Source: Strongylocentrotus purpuratus (Eukaryota; Echinodermata; Echinoidea; Camarodonta; Strongylocentrotidae). Taken from it: a stretch of 64,000 bases of DNA. The DNA is taken from contig NW_022145607.1 in assembly GCF_000002235.5 (NCBI RefSeq), positions 41,170,788 to 41,234,787 on the forward strand. Reading direction: 5' to 3'. How positions within the stretch are numbered: the stretch's first letter is position 1; each line of letters starts with the position of its first letter. Of this stretch, positions 37,642 through 47,185 are shown piece by piece. The notes beneath the pieces were generated by a model. It was given only the letters and a program-made list of their open reading frames with translations. It was not told where the DNA came from and did no database searches. The translations under genes and the position numbers were made by a program.

Positions 37642-40600
37642 GGAGATAGATAGAGGGGGGAGGGGGAGACAAAGAGAGAGAGAGAGAGAGAGAGAGAAGG
37701 AAAAAGAGAAGGAGAGAAAGAGAGAAATACACTAATGAGAGTTTTCTTCATAAAGACCTCAATAAATTCCAATTCTATAACCATTTTTATTCTTTAAATG
37801 TATTCAAATGCATGCTCTGAGATAAGCTTCACTACTCTATGTAAACATAATGCAATGGTGCCTCCCCCCCTCTCCTCCTGGTATAACTGATTGTGGGTGT
37901 GCAGGTGGACCATTACAACGGGGATTTCCCCCTACTCTTTTATCAATAGTGCAGTGGGTACCGAATGTGCAAAGGAGGTGACTCTTCTCTACACAGGGCC
38001 TCCATTTACCATCCTATCCAAGGGACGGAGTGTTTCCACTGTTACATAGCCTGCATCTATGAAACAGGGGAGGGGCACATTAACACACAACGCAGGCTTC
38101 AGTCATCCACCTACAATCTTTGGTTCAACAGGCAGCAACTTTACCAACTAAGCCAACTCGCTTCCTATCAAGGAGTTTACATATATATATATATAGATGA
38201 GGTCTTACCAGATAATTTTCTGTAGTCTATTCCAGAGTCTAGATTTAAAACATCACAGTGATTCTATAAGAACAAGAAGAAAAAAACATAATTATGAATC
38301 CACCATCTATTATGCCAATACAGCTACTCCAGACTTGTTCGAATGATACCAATTATATCTGTAACAAAATTCAAATATGCCTCAGAATACAAATATAAAT
38401 ATATAAATCAGAAAACAAAATATATTAAATACCACTGGCACTACCCAAACAATGTTGCTTCTCATCAAATTTGGTACGGTATTTTTCACTATGTACTTCA
38501 AAAGTATAATAGTCAAACAGAATAGTCAGAAAATTATTTTGCAGGTGGGACAGGCATTGCATTTATAAAGTTGTGGACAGTGGTGGGAAGAAAATTTTCA
38601 CAAAGACAGAACTACTGCAAGAGCATTAATGTATTGTGCCACTAGTATAGGACTAAAGATACAATTTCACAGGAAAGAGGGGGGAGGGGGCTGTTGTTTC
38701 TTGCCTGCATCCCAACTATCTATGCTACACTTTATGACAGAAATTATATAATTTTGTCATCAGAATATACTAAATAAGATATACATGAAGCTTACAAAGA
38801 TATCTTCTTGCCCAAATATAAGGTGACTTTGCCAGAATATCAGTTTAGCCCCCCCCCCCCCCCCCCCCATACATATACATATCAGACTAAAAGAGATACA
38901 CATATTTCAGAAAATAAAGACAGTAATACCTTACCTTTAATATTGGTATGAAAGGGACAAAGTTGCTTCGTTGGAGACCATTCTTGTAGAGGTCATCTGG
39001 ATGCCTGTTGGATGTTGCCACAACAACCACACCATTATTGAAAAGCTGTATGAAGAGACGCTTGAGAATCATTGCGTCAGCTATGTCTGTCACCTTCAAG
39101 AATGAGATAGAGAAAGAGAAAGAAAACTTCAATTCAATTGCTGAAATATTCTGTGTTAGCAAAAACAAACCAACCCTAACACAAACAAAACAAAATGGAG
39201 ATTTCAAATATTATATTCCTGCACTTTGGAAAGATAAGGGACTGGTATTCCAATGCAGATCCGCATATTTTTTTAAGTATACTCAAATAATCATTCAAAC
39301 TTAAAGTGTTGAGAAAAACAAACAAATGCTCTATGTCACGTAAATAAAAGTCCTTCAATTTTGCAGAAATTTTGTCAAAGGATATAAACCGATGTGAAAT
39401 ATACATGTACATACTGGGATAACAAAAGTAGTGCGCCAACATTTCTTGCGTGCATACTTCTATGATTAGATGCAAGTAACAACAGGAATATGGTTAATAA
39501 TTCCTTTGCTTCTAGGTCAACTACCGATACCCCTTAGGATTTAATCCGATTATCACCCCCCAGAAAACTACTCCCTACAACAACCCCCCCCCCCCTGCCC
39601 CACCCTCACGACAACTAATTCCAGACAAATACCATCTGGTGTAATCACCCCACAGGCAGTTGTTTCAGTTTATTTAAGACAAATTTATAGGGGTAGTTAT
39701 TGCGTGCGGTTACCGGGATAACAATTTTTATAGCGATTCCTTAAAATACAGTTTGTTATAGAAAGGTATTTCAATAACAGTTTTTGTTGTTGAATATTCA
39801 CGATCAGTCAACTGGAACACATGTACAGTGTGGAAACAGTCGATATAACAATCTGTGTTGCTGCCCTGACCAAAAGAGACTGGTACCCCTTCTCTCACCT
39901 GGAACTCATCAAAGCACAGCATCCATGTCTCTTTGCTGATCTCCTCAGCTACTGGTGAGATGGGATCAAATGCCTGAGGTTTGGTGCTGTCCCTATCCTT
40001 AGGCATCTGTTTCTTGATCTCATGAATTCCTGACAAGAAAAAGGAGAATATTCATTCTTGATTGATTGCTGTTTGTTATTAAACGCTTTACCATTAACAC
40101 GGTATTGTTATCCCAGTCACTGGATTCATCTACTATTCTGACTGGAAATCCAAAGGTCATGAATTTGAGCTAAGGCATGGGACTTATGTCATTGAGCAAG
40201 GCATTGTACCTACATTGCTCCTCCCCACCTACAAGTTAATTGGATTAGAAGGTGCGTACCAAAATGCTAAACAGGAAATGGAGAATGTGTTCTATAATGT
40301 GCATAATAGCACATGTAGTACATGTATACCAGTGACCGGGATAATAATAGTACTTTGAGCGTTTTGGTCAGTTAATAATATATATAAGAAACTGGTATTG
40401 TTATTATTATTATCCTTCTTGTTATTATTACTATTATGAACAATGGAATACATGTGTTTGTTACATGTGATTGATGCGTTTTTACTTCTGAATTCTCTTA
40501 TTCTGCTACTTTAAATGTCTTATTGTGAGCAGAATACTGTTATATTTAGTTTAGTGGGTTCCATAAATCTACTCAATAAAATGGATGCATTTGATATTGC

Positions 40601-43600
40601 AAGGCTAAACCTATAATTTGTTTAAGGGCTAACACTGTAAACAAGCAATAAAGTGTCTGAAATCACTTTATATTTTATCTGTTATTAAAGCAGCACGTGA
40701 ATGTATACTTGCAATAAAACAAACAGTAACATACTGTCAGTCACAATTTCAAATCTATGGTTAAAACATAAAAATGATTTAGTAGCGAATCGTAAAACTG
40801 AAGAAGTACCAGACTGCCGGATATTACACTTTTTTAATGATTCACATGTGTAATAAACGCAGCAGCGGCCCATCACTATCTCAATTTTTAAACAGATTTA
40901 ATGAGGTAGTCGAGACGGAGGACGTTCATTACATTCATTACGTGACAAATTATTCTAACCCTGTTGTGTCACTGTATATTCAAAGGTGTATCATATGAAC
41001 AGAGTTGAAAATTGGTTCTAAGTTACCATTTTGGGGGCTTCTTGAGCAGACGTTTAAAAAAAAGTACTCTATCTTTGTGGAAAAGAAGTACATTCGCATT
41101 CACAGCAGAGCAGGTTACTTAATAGTAGTAGTAGTAGTCTTTATTGGCCAAATTTTGACTACAAAGCTAATTTGATACAAAGGGCATCATTTTCACATCT
41201 TTGAGAAACGCTGTGAAAACATGGCCCTTTCCTGTATAATGTATTGCTATTTGAAAAACAAAAAGCAAACAATTTTTTTCCAAATCTGTGAATATCTCTG
41301 TAAAATTATCCCTTATTCGCAAAATGTATAATTGCCATGTGTACTCAAAGCCAAATGGAGTGATACCACCAGTTATGAGAGTACTGTGGTCTCTTAGTGA
41401 AGGTTATGGCATTATCGTGATCCGAGTCCCCTCTCATTTCTCTACACAGCTAGCTTGCGTACGGGGGACTTCAATCCACCTCCACAGACTGAGCACACAA
41501 ACGTGTGTGTACACTGTGAATGAGAGGGGACTTCGATGACGATAAGGCCAAGGTTATTTTCTCCCACTCAAGAGGTATGGGTTTCGATCCTCGTTCGACA
41601 CTTACTGTACATACTTGGACAAGTTGTTTTGCTTAACTAGTCCCTTCCTACAGTAGTGTACATGGGTATCTCGCAATGCTGAGATACTAATAGTTGGAGG
41701 GAGGGCCTGCAGGAAGAGCAGTATTAATACAGGGCCCTGTTGCACCCTGTTTATGGTAACTACCATGGAAACCTTGATTTTGATTTGCTATTGAGCCCTG
41801 TTACCATGGTAGTTGCCATTGATGTCAAAGTTATCATCAATGGTAATTTGTTATGCAACAGGACCCTGATGTAGCTATTTTGAGGAAAGTAAGACTAAAC
41901 CATTCAGTAATTATATTGATTAGTATTATTTATGCCACTTACTTTTATGAACATCCAACATGAATGAATTGAAATGGATCCTCAACTTCTGAGCTACAGC
42001 CACGTCTTCATAGAACAAGTCCATCAGCATGGTCTTCCCCGTTCCTACACTGCCATACAGGTACAGACCTGCGGGCGCTGGTCTAGGCCTCTTCCCTAGG
42101 ACCTGTATGAAATGAGATGTAAACAGTATTGCTGTTTAAGGTTCTTTTCAACATAAGGACATGAAATCAATAGAAAAGGTCTATCAGCATGGTCTTTCCT
42201 GTTCCTACACTGCCATACAGGTACAGACTTTAGGTCAGGTTTATAACTCTTAGCTAGGAGCTGGGAGGAATGAAGAGGTAATGGTCTTTGGGTTCATGGA
42301 AACAAGGAAAGACAAAACATGAATAACAAGGAAGGTTCTAGAATACATAACTTACAGTAAGGGTAGCAACACAGGTCAAGTTAATGAAAGAAATCATTGT
42401 TGAAGGGTGATTGGGTTCACATGAGATATATCTGAATGATAAATATGTGTTTTAAATTAGGCCTATTTCATATGGTTTTTATCTGTTGCTAAAACAAACT
42501 ATTTAATGTTGTGGGGTATGTTTAGTAGTTTGTAAACCCAATGGAAAATATATATTATATAATATTATATATTGAAATGGGATAAATTTAAATCAACATG
42601 TTCTCTTCTGAAACTGGGTGGTCGCTGTAGCTAAATAGGGTGATGAGATTTAGTCAGTAGTCAATGGGTTCAATGTTCATTTGATAAAATCAATCATGTC
42701 AGTGGCATATATAGATCCCTCATTTCACCTCTTCCATTTGTTTCTTCAAATTCATGTTAAGCATTCTTTAAGTTCCTGTTCTAAATTCTTACCTTATAAA
42801 AAGATAACTTATGGGCTAACAAAATAAATGTAATGAAAATTTTGTAGTTCTTGCTTACGATCCAGCATTTAACACCTACATGTATTCATTGACCCTATTA
42901 AACCTGTTTTGCTTACATGAGCACTTTTAGATATAATACATGTACTCTAAGTTAATTTGAGATTTCCTCATGACAATTCTTGTGTATTTCAGTTTTTAAA
43001 AAAACCCAGAGCTCCTTCTTCTTCTTCTTCTTCTTCCTCGTTAAATGCTAATTCATGCAACGAAGATTACGCACTCCAGAGTGGTGTGTGCCATGTTCAA
43101 TACGTGTGTAGGAATCAATCTAGGTGCAAGATATATACATATACAATGATGTGCTGTTAAAAACGTGGACAGCGAAGTGCTGCCATTAGCTTTCGAGTGT
43201 TAAATTGCTCAACAATCCAATTTATGTTTTTTTTCTTCTGCTGATCCATTTAGATACATGTCCATAAGCTTACACTGTACCTTCTCAAAGAACCCAAGCT
43301 CTTCTGGCTGGTAGCCACTAACAGTATCATGCAGTTGTTGTAACCGGGTAACCACCTCCCTCTGGTGATCATCGTTTTTCAATGCTCCACGTTCAATCAG
43401 GCTGTTATAACGATCGAGAGGACCCCTGCTGCCCTTATCGTCCAATGACGAGAGTGCCTGTGTGTGTTGGTGCCTTGTGACGAGTTGAGAGGCATTCCAT
43501 GTGCACTTTAGGTGGTCTCTTTGTGGATGATCTTTTTATTCAAAGGAAACGAGGTTAACACAAAATATATCTTGAGCACATTAAAAATAATTATAGGCCT

Positions 43601-44301
43601 ACTGTTTAAAGATTGGATGAATTCTTGGATAAGAGAAATAACTTCAGCAGAAATTTGCTGACAACTCAATAATATGCTGGGTCTATCTAGATCAATTTGG
43701 ATAGTGGAGTTTTAAAGATACAAATGAAATATAAATTACTTAATTATATTAACCCCATTCAGTATTCACCTTTGAATTATATTAAATTATAGGGTCTACA
43801 TTGTACATGCAATAGATCAAATATCTTTTCCTAATCTAATGCGAATCGAGCTCTTAAAGGTCGATATACATTTCGACCACGGGTTTTTACTTTTAACTTG
43901 CGCGTTTCACACCAGAACCGATCCATTTCCACCTCCACATTACCCTTCAGCTTTGTTAAACTTTCTTAAAGGTAACCCTGTAAACGATCATCGGATTGGC
44001 CGCCGATACCGATCCGATCAGGGGTGATCGGATAATAATTTCCGATCGCCGATCAATTAAAATGATCCTGCACGGAAAACATGCGGGCTGCCATCTTGGA
44101 TTATAATGCATACCTACATTATAATCCAAGATCCAATCGCATGTTTTGCCTCTGCTCTTAGACCAACATTATTAATTTCAAAGTCATGAAAAGGCACTAA
44201 ATATCAACAAACATGGTCTACAACAACTCTAAATGACAAAATAATCCCAGCCATGAATTTTGATTAAGCATTTGATAGCCAAAAACTTGAAAATTTTCGT
44301 C

Positions 44302-44335
<34 letters not shown>

Positions 44336-45265
44336 AAAAAAAAAATCGGCCGATTTTTTTTTGTCGATCTTCCGATCCGATACCGATCAAAGGTGCGAGG
44401 GTGTTGCTCCGATCTTCCGATCCGATCAGAGCCCCAACTTACAGGGTTACTTAAAGGTATTAGTATTACAAAGTTTTGGTATGGGATCATGAATTTGGTT
44501 CAAATGAACATATTGGAAGCATATGAGATCCTACAATATTCATTGTTCATTGTCGCGGTCGAAATAGACTCTAAAATTATGAAATTGTAAATAATATTAA
44601 CTCTTTATGTTGTATAGCTCCCTCTCAAGGTCAATATATTAATTAAGCTATAAAACAATGTTTCTTGACTAAAATCGACCGAATAACTATTCCCGTTCTG
44701 AAATTATAATATCACAACTACATATTCTAAGATTTTCATGGTCGCAGCTACCAATGTACGGCCGTAGGCTAGATCTAGACCTAACTAAAACTAAAAGTTA
44801 GTTAGGAGCTAGAGTCTAGACCATTTCATTTGAAATTTATCAAAATTTACCGGGAGCACCGGTAAATCTTTATATTCAACTTTTTTCGAAAGCAGAAGTG
44901 TTTCAGAGGCTAAAGATTCTAGTGTTTTTAATAAATCCACAGGGGCATCCAAATATATCAAATTGTAAAGAATCACTATCAACTTATTTTTCAAAATTTC
45001 CCAAAACTTTGTAATACCTTTAAAGACTACCCTACATAATATTCAATATGTGGGGCAACGTACTGTGACTTTCCTGATAAGTATCCTCTTAGTTCACATT
45101 AAAAACTCAGCTAATAATGAATATTCCTCCACAAAAGCTTGCAGTCTGTTATATAAATATCCTAACATTAAAAAAATTGTACTTACAATCCAAATGTCTT
45201 TGTAGGCTGGCGTTAATAACGATTTGCCGGGTCCTTCTTAGGACGCAGTACGAAACAAATGACAT
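31291..45265 (-). CDS. AFG1L: AFG1-like mitochondrial AAA+ ATPase (LACE1/AFG1L), complete, 11 coding exons
   Basis: AAA+ ATPase of the AFG1 family, which acts at the inner mitochondrial membrane in protein quality control and turnover of respiratory-chain subunits. Coding exons on the minus strand: 45265-45187, 43531-43281, 42102-41943, 40029-39899, 39093-38935, 38263-38209, 37475-37374, 36118-36018, 33777-33637, 32967-32851, 31473-31291. All introns are GT-AG and the phases agree, giving 1479 nt and 492 residues (human AFG1L is about 481). Exon 1 encodes an Arg-rich, acid-poor start ([20 protein letters not shown]), a plausible mitochondrial presequence. Exon 2 has [16 protein letters not shown]. 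Walker A is GSVGTGKT (127-134), Walker B LCFDE (201-205), sensor 1 ATSNR (233-237). The family motifs [13 protein letters not shown] and [15 protein letters not shown] are present. The C-terminus keeps [20 protein letters not shown]. Only the exon 1 placement relies on phase and presequence character rather than conservation. Confidence 0.95.
31490..31665. repeat. (AG)n microsatellite in AFG1L intron 10
   Basis: Interrupted GA repeat starting about 20 bp from the last-exon acceptor. In the transcript it is a CU-rich tract lying just upstream of the 3' splice site. Confidence 0.9.
31735..32180 (-). mobile_element. LINE ORF2 C-terminal fragment with tetranucleotide tail
   Basis: On the minus strand a reading frame with [12 protein letters not shown] (about 32093-32060) shifts to another frame reading [20 protein letters not shown] (about 32025-31965). 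These resemble the RWFGHV...GRPxxTWxD segment at the end of many non-LTR retrotransposon polyproteins. A stop and a frameshift show decay. An ATCT/ATCC-rich tract at 31735-31890 follows in the 3' direction and may be its tail. Confidence 0.6.
33029..33117. mobile_element. Truncated GTTTCACAAA MITE
   Basis: GGGCGTTTCACAAAACTTG, ATCAGTGACAAATGACAG and CTTGCTTCTGA match, in order, the reverse complement of the right half of the element at 15289-15421. Similarity stops at TTATCAGCC near 33117, where another repeat begins. Confidence 0.65.
33117..33300 (-). repeat. Dispersed repeat, copy 1 (inverse of 44450-44640)
   Basis: CCTTGAGAGGGAGCTATACA and CCCCATACCAAAACTTGTG are the reverse complements of blocks at 44609-44638 and 44472-44490 in the same relative order. 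The family is unknown. It lies in AFG1L intron 9. Confidence 0.65.
33481..33541. repeat. (AG)n microsatellite in AFG1L intron 9
   Basis: About 50 bp of near-pure GA repeat, roughly 100 bp beyond the exon 9 donor in the transcript direction. Confidence 0.9.
34570..35960. other. Unexplained block in AFG1L intron 8
   Basis: A 1.4-kb stretch with locally higher GC than the AT-rich flanks and two CRE-like sites (TGACATCACG at 34681, TGACGTCACG at 35760). Opposite-strand frames (34865-35080, 35021-35311) show no recognisable domain, and I found no terminal repeats. It could be a degenerate DNA transposon or an intronic regulatory region. Confidence 0.3.
36197..36567 (-). repeat. Full-length tRNA-derived SINE in AFG1L intron 7
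   Basis: On the minus strand: a tRNA-like head with AGTGGTAAAGTGG (box A-like) and GGGTTCGAATCCC (box B) near 36555-36495, then a body (TATCCTTTGGCAAGATAT, GGAATGCTCCCTAGGGAGCG, CCTGTAAAGTGCTCAGGC), then GCGCTATATAAACA and an (ATT)n tail at 36197-36212. It is in the sense orientation of AFG1L and ends about 80 bp from exon 8. This is the best reference copy for the older relics in the window. Confidence 0.8.
36960..37290 (+). mobile_element. LINE ORF2 C-terminal fragment (plus strand)
   Basis: The frame from 36978 reads [21 protein letters not shown] and later [19 protein letters not shown] text (here [20 protein letters not shown]), then after a stop [15 protein letters not shown]. This order (RKRQ..., TGKIxGKRxRGRQ, A.DR..W) is characteristic of the end of many non-LTR retrotransposon polyproteins. 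An in-frame stop at 37212 and loss of the 5' portion mark it as dead. It is antisense to AFG1L, inside intron 7. Confidence 0.65.
37476..37720. repeat. (AG)n microsatellite forming the exon 7 polypyrimidine tract
   Basis: About 240 bp of GA-rich repeat that abuts AFG1L exon 7 directly. On the transcript strand the CT repeat runs straight into CTCTCTAG|GTCTTCC, so the repeat itself supplies the polypyrimidine tract and most of the acceptor. Confidence 0.9.
37900..38165 (-). repeat. Possible tRNA-headed SINE (minus strand)
   Basis: The minus strand reads TTGGCTTAGTTGGTAAAG near 38160-38140, matching a tRNA box A, followed by GTTGAACCAAAGATTG in place of a clear box B. The body is not matched elsewhere in the window. 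Confidence 0.35.
40100..40410 (+). repeat. Possible decayed SINE with (ATT)n tail
   Basis: Contains a weak box-B-like AAGGTCATGAATTTGAGC, then TTGAGCAAGGCATTGTACC and GTGACCGGGATAATAATAG, ending in TTATTATTATTATCC at 40400. The layout matches a plus-strand SINE but identity is low. Confidence 0.3.
41540..41730 (+). repeat. Possible decayed tRNA-like SINE
   Basis: GGGTTTCGATCCTCG resembles box B, followed by ACATACTTGGACAAGTTGTT, similar in layout to the post-head segment of other SINEs here. No tail identified. It lies in AFG1L intron 3. Confidence 0.3.
41731..41867. mobile_element. 137-bp palindromic MITE (GGGCCCTGTTGCA ends)
   Basis: AGGGCCCTGTTGCA at the left is mirrored by TGCAACAGGACCCT at the right. 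An inner pair, GGTAACTACCATGG and CCATGGTAGTTGCC, is also inverted. No coding capacity. In AFG1L intron 3. Confidence 0.65.
42178..42262 (-). pseudogene. Decayed duplicate of the AFG1L Walker-A exon
   Basis: About 76 bp upstream (in transcript sense) of exon 3, the minus strand repeats most of that exon: [19 protein letters not shown] is encoded almost unchanged. The 5' part is diverged and carries stop codons (TAG, TAA) before the P-loop. The 3' half of the exon is absent. The similarity also extends past the exon start into intronic sequence, so this is a local genomic duplication, not a retrocopy. With in-frame stops it is unlikely to be used as an alternative exon. Confidence 0.85.
43973..44449. 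mobile_element. 477-bp hAT-like MITE in AFG1L intron 1
   Basis: The ends TAACCCTGTAA and TTACAGGGTTA are inverted. Direct repeats CTTAAAGG lie at 43965-43972 and 44450-44457, giving an 8-bp target duplication (the match can be slid by a base or two). Inside are many GATCGG/CCGATC words, an inner hairpin (CTTGGATTATAATG and its complement at 44094-44134) and an A run at about 44306-44331. An 8-bp duplication fits hAT, but no transposase is present. Confidence 0.75.
44450..44640 (+). repeat. Dispersed repeat, copy 2
   Basis: Inverse-orientation counterpart of 33117-33300 (AAAGTTTTGGTATGGG, then CTCTTTATGTTGTATAGCTC and CCCTCTCAAGG). The hAT-like element to the left inserted close to its start. 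Confidence 0.65.
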
Positions 45266-45279
45266 TTTCGCCACAGGAG

Positions 45280-45287
45280 TTACGTCA
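45280..45287 (-). promoter_or_regulatory. CRE-like site just upstream of the AFG1L start
   Basis: TTACGTCA (TGACGTAA on the minus strand), an ATF/CREB-type half-palindrome, 15 bp 5' of the proposed AFG1L ATG. Its role is inferred from motif and position only. Confidence 0.3.
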
Positions 45288-45444
45288 CAGTATTTGGTTA
45301 CGGGGTCAATGAACTTTGTGATGCAGTATACATAACGTAGGTACAGTACAGGTGCATGATTGTGTCGCCCGCAGTACAGGGCACAGAAACGTATTTCATA
45401 GTTCTGGGGCAGGGTGGGGGTCAGTTACTCTGGCTTTCAAAGAG

Positions 45445-45703
45445 CCCTGGAACAGGCACGTAGCCAAAGTTTGATGTTTGGGGTGGGGCACATACTTTAC
45501 ATGTAATCGATCGAGGTAAAAAAAAAGGGGGGGGGTCTAAAAAAGTTCAACCGATCTTGGATTTTTTAAAATAATTATTAATTAATTAATTTTATTTTAT
45601 TTATTTATTTATTTATTTATTTTTATTTTTTTGTTGTTGGGGGGGGGGAGGGGCACGTCCCCCCGTGCCCCCCCCCCCCCCGTGACTACGTGCCTGCCCT
45701 GGA
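45445..45703. mobile_element. CAGGCACG-ended MITE, copy 1, with empty site elsewhere in the window
   Basis: Element about 45452-45696, with ends CAGGCACGTAGCC and (inverted) CAGGCACGTAGTC, flanked by direct repeats CCCTGGA (45445-45451 and 45697-45703). The uninterrupted sequence GAGCCCTGGACCCGCCATCGG is found at about 60055-60077, showing the pre-insertion target. The interior has (ATTT)n and G/C runs. About 180 bp 5' of the AFG1L start codon. Confidence 0.85.
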
Positions 45704-46459
45704 CCCGCCATCGGTATTGTATCTATTACTTGTATTGGTGTCATAATAAAGTCAATGGCGGCGTTTCGGGGGTGGGGAGGAGGGAAATGGCTCCCATGAT
45801 TTGCCCCAAAAGGCGATCTTAAAGTTACACTGGGTGACTAAAAATATCGATGTATGATCAGCCACCGAAATGTGTAGTTTACCCCCTGCCCCCGACGAAA
45901 AACCCTGGCGCCGCACTTGTCCCCCCCCCCCCCCCCCCCGATTAAAATGTCCTAGAACTGCCCATGGAACTGTCCATGTTAAAGAGCACTTTTATGACAC
46001 CATGATTGAACTTCTCGATTGAGCTTGACACTAAAGCTTATCATATCACTGAAGTACTTCCTACGAAGTTTAGAACAATTACCTTGACCAAGGCTTCGCT
46101 CCTGGGTTACATTGGGGCAGTTGCACACCTAATCACTGGTATAGTATATAAAACGGTGTATGCCCACATAATTATATACAGGGAATGTATCAATAAATTA
46201 ATGTGCCCCTTTCTTCTTAATGCAAATTAGTAGAATCTCTCGACCCTTAAAGTACTAGGCATGCATGAACTAAATAACCCCCCACATCCTTTTTTTTTTC
46301 TCTCTCTCTCTCTTTTTCCCCCTTCTCTTAGTCACTGCATGTCCTCGTAGTTTCCAACTAATTAGCATTATTTTCTTTTTGAGAAAGCTACCCCTTTTTA
46401 ACTTTAAGAGTTCCCATAGCATGTTCTTCCGTATTCTTCTTGATATAGGCCCATGGGTA
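45704..46459. other. AFG1L/SLC7 shared upstream region, left part
   Basis: No exon recognised. It includes a C run of about 20 at 45920-45939 and a CT-rich run at 46290-46325. Confidence 0.4.
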
Positions 46460-46740
46460 TATAATTCCAAAATTAGTGACCCACTTTGGGACATTATTGG
46501 TGTTCCTGTTACATAAGGAACCTACACGTATGTGTGGCTCTGAGTAAAGATTTAAATAGTTGAGTATGATTGTTAAGTGATTCTAGGTATGAGGATGAAA
46601 TATTATGCTTGGAAATCACTTTACAATCTCACTCCACTATTTAAGTCTTTACCCAGAGTCACAAATACGTGTGAGTTCCTTAAGTAACATGGACACTAAA
46701 AATGTCGCAAAGTGGGTCCCTAATATACGGAATTACACAT
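46460..46740. repeat. Fold-back repeat between the divergent genes
   Basis: Arms of about 100 bp: AGTGACCCACTTTGGGACAT, GTTCCTGTTACATAAGGAAC and CTACACGTATGTGTG on the left are mirrored by CACAAATACGTGTGAG, GTTCCTTAAGTAACATGG and ATGTCGCAAAGTGGGTCCCT on the right, around a loop at about 46565-46630. Diverged, no coding capacity. Confidence 0.7.
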
Positions 46741-47185
46741 ATTTTGTCATACGCCGTGCGCATGTTCCCCATTCTTATTTAATGACTAATTTTCCACCTT
46801 TCCTTCTACTTCAACTCAATACCAACTTAATAACTCAATATTGCCCTCATATTATTATATCAATCATTCAATTTTTAATTTGTAATACCCTCCCCGTTCC
46901 CCCCAAATTATTCATTGCGATATGTTGTAGGCTTTCTCTCCACTGTACTTCACTGCTTGTTTCCGTTGCCACATCCGTTTAAAAGTGTCAAAAATCACAA
47001 ACTGGAACTAATCAATTGTTTCGTTCGGTCACTTCGCTCTAGTTTTTGTATGATAAGGGATTTATGCGAATAATGTGTATTACAACTAAAATCATTAGCT
47101 TTTCTGTTAGAATAGCAACACAGTTGTGTGCAGTTGGTTAAGAACAGGGGGATTGCGACGATTAATACTACAATTCACCCTTCAG

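Noticed and set aside
42957..43160. Ser-rich open frame with SSSSSSSS
   Set aside because: Arises from a (CTT)n run in an AFG1L intron on the opposite strand; no supporting splice sites or homology.
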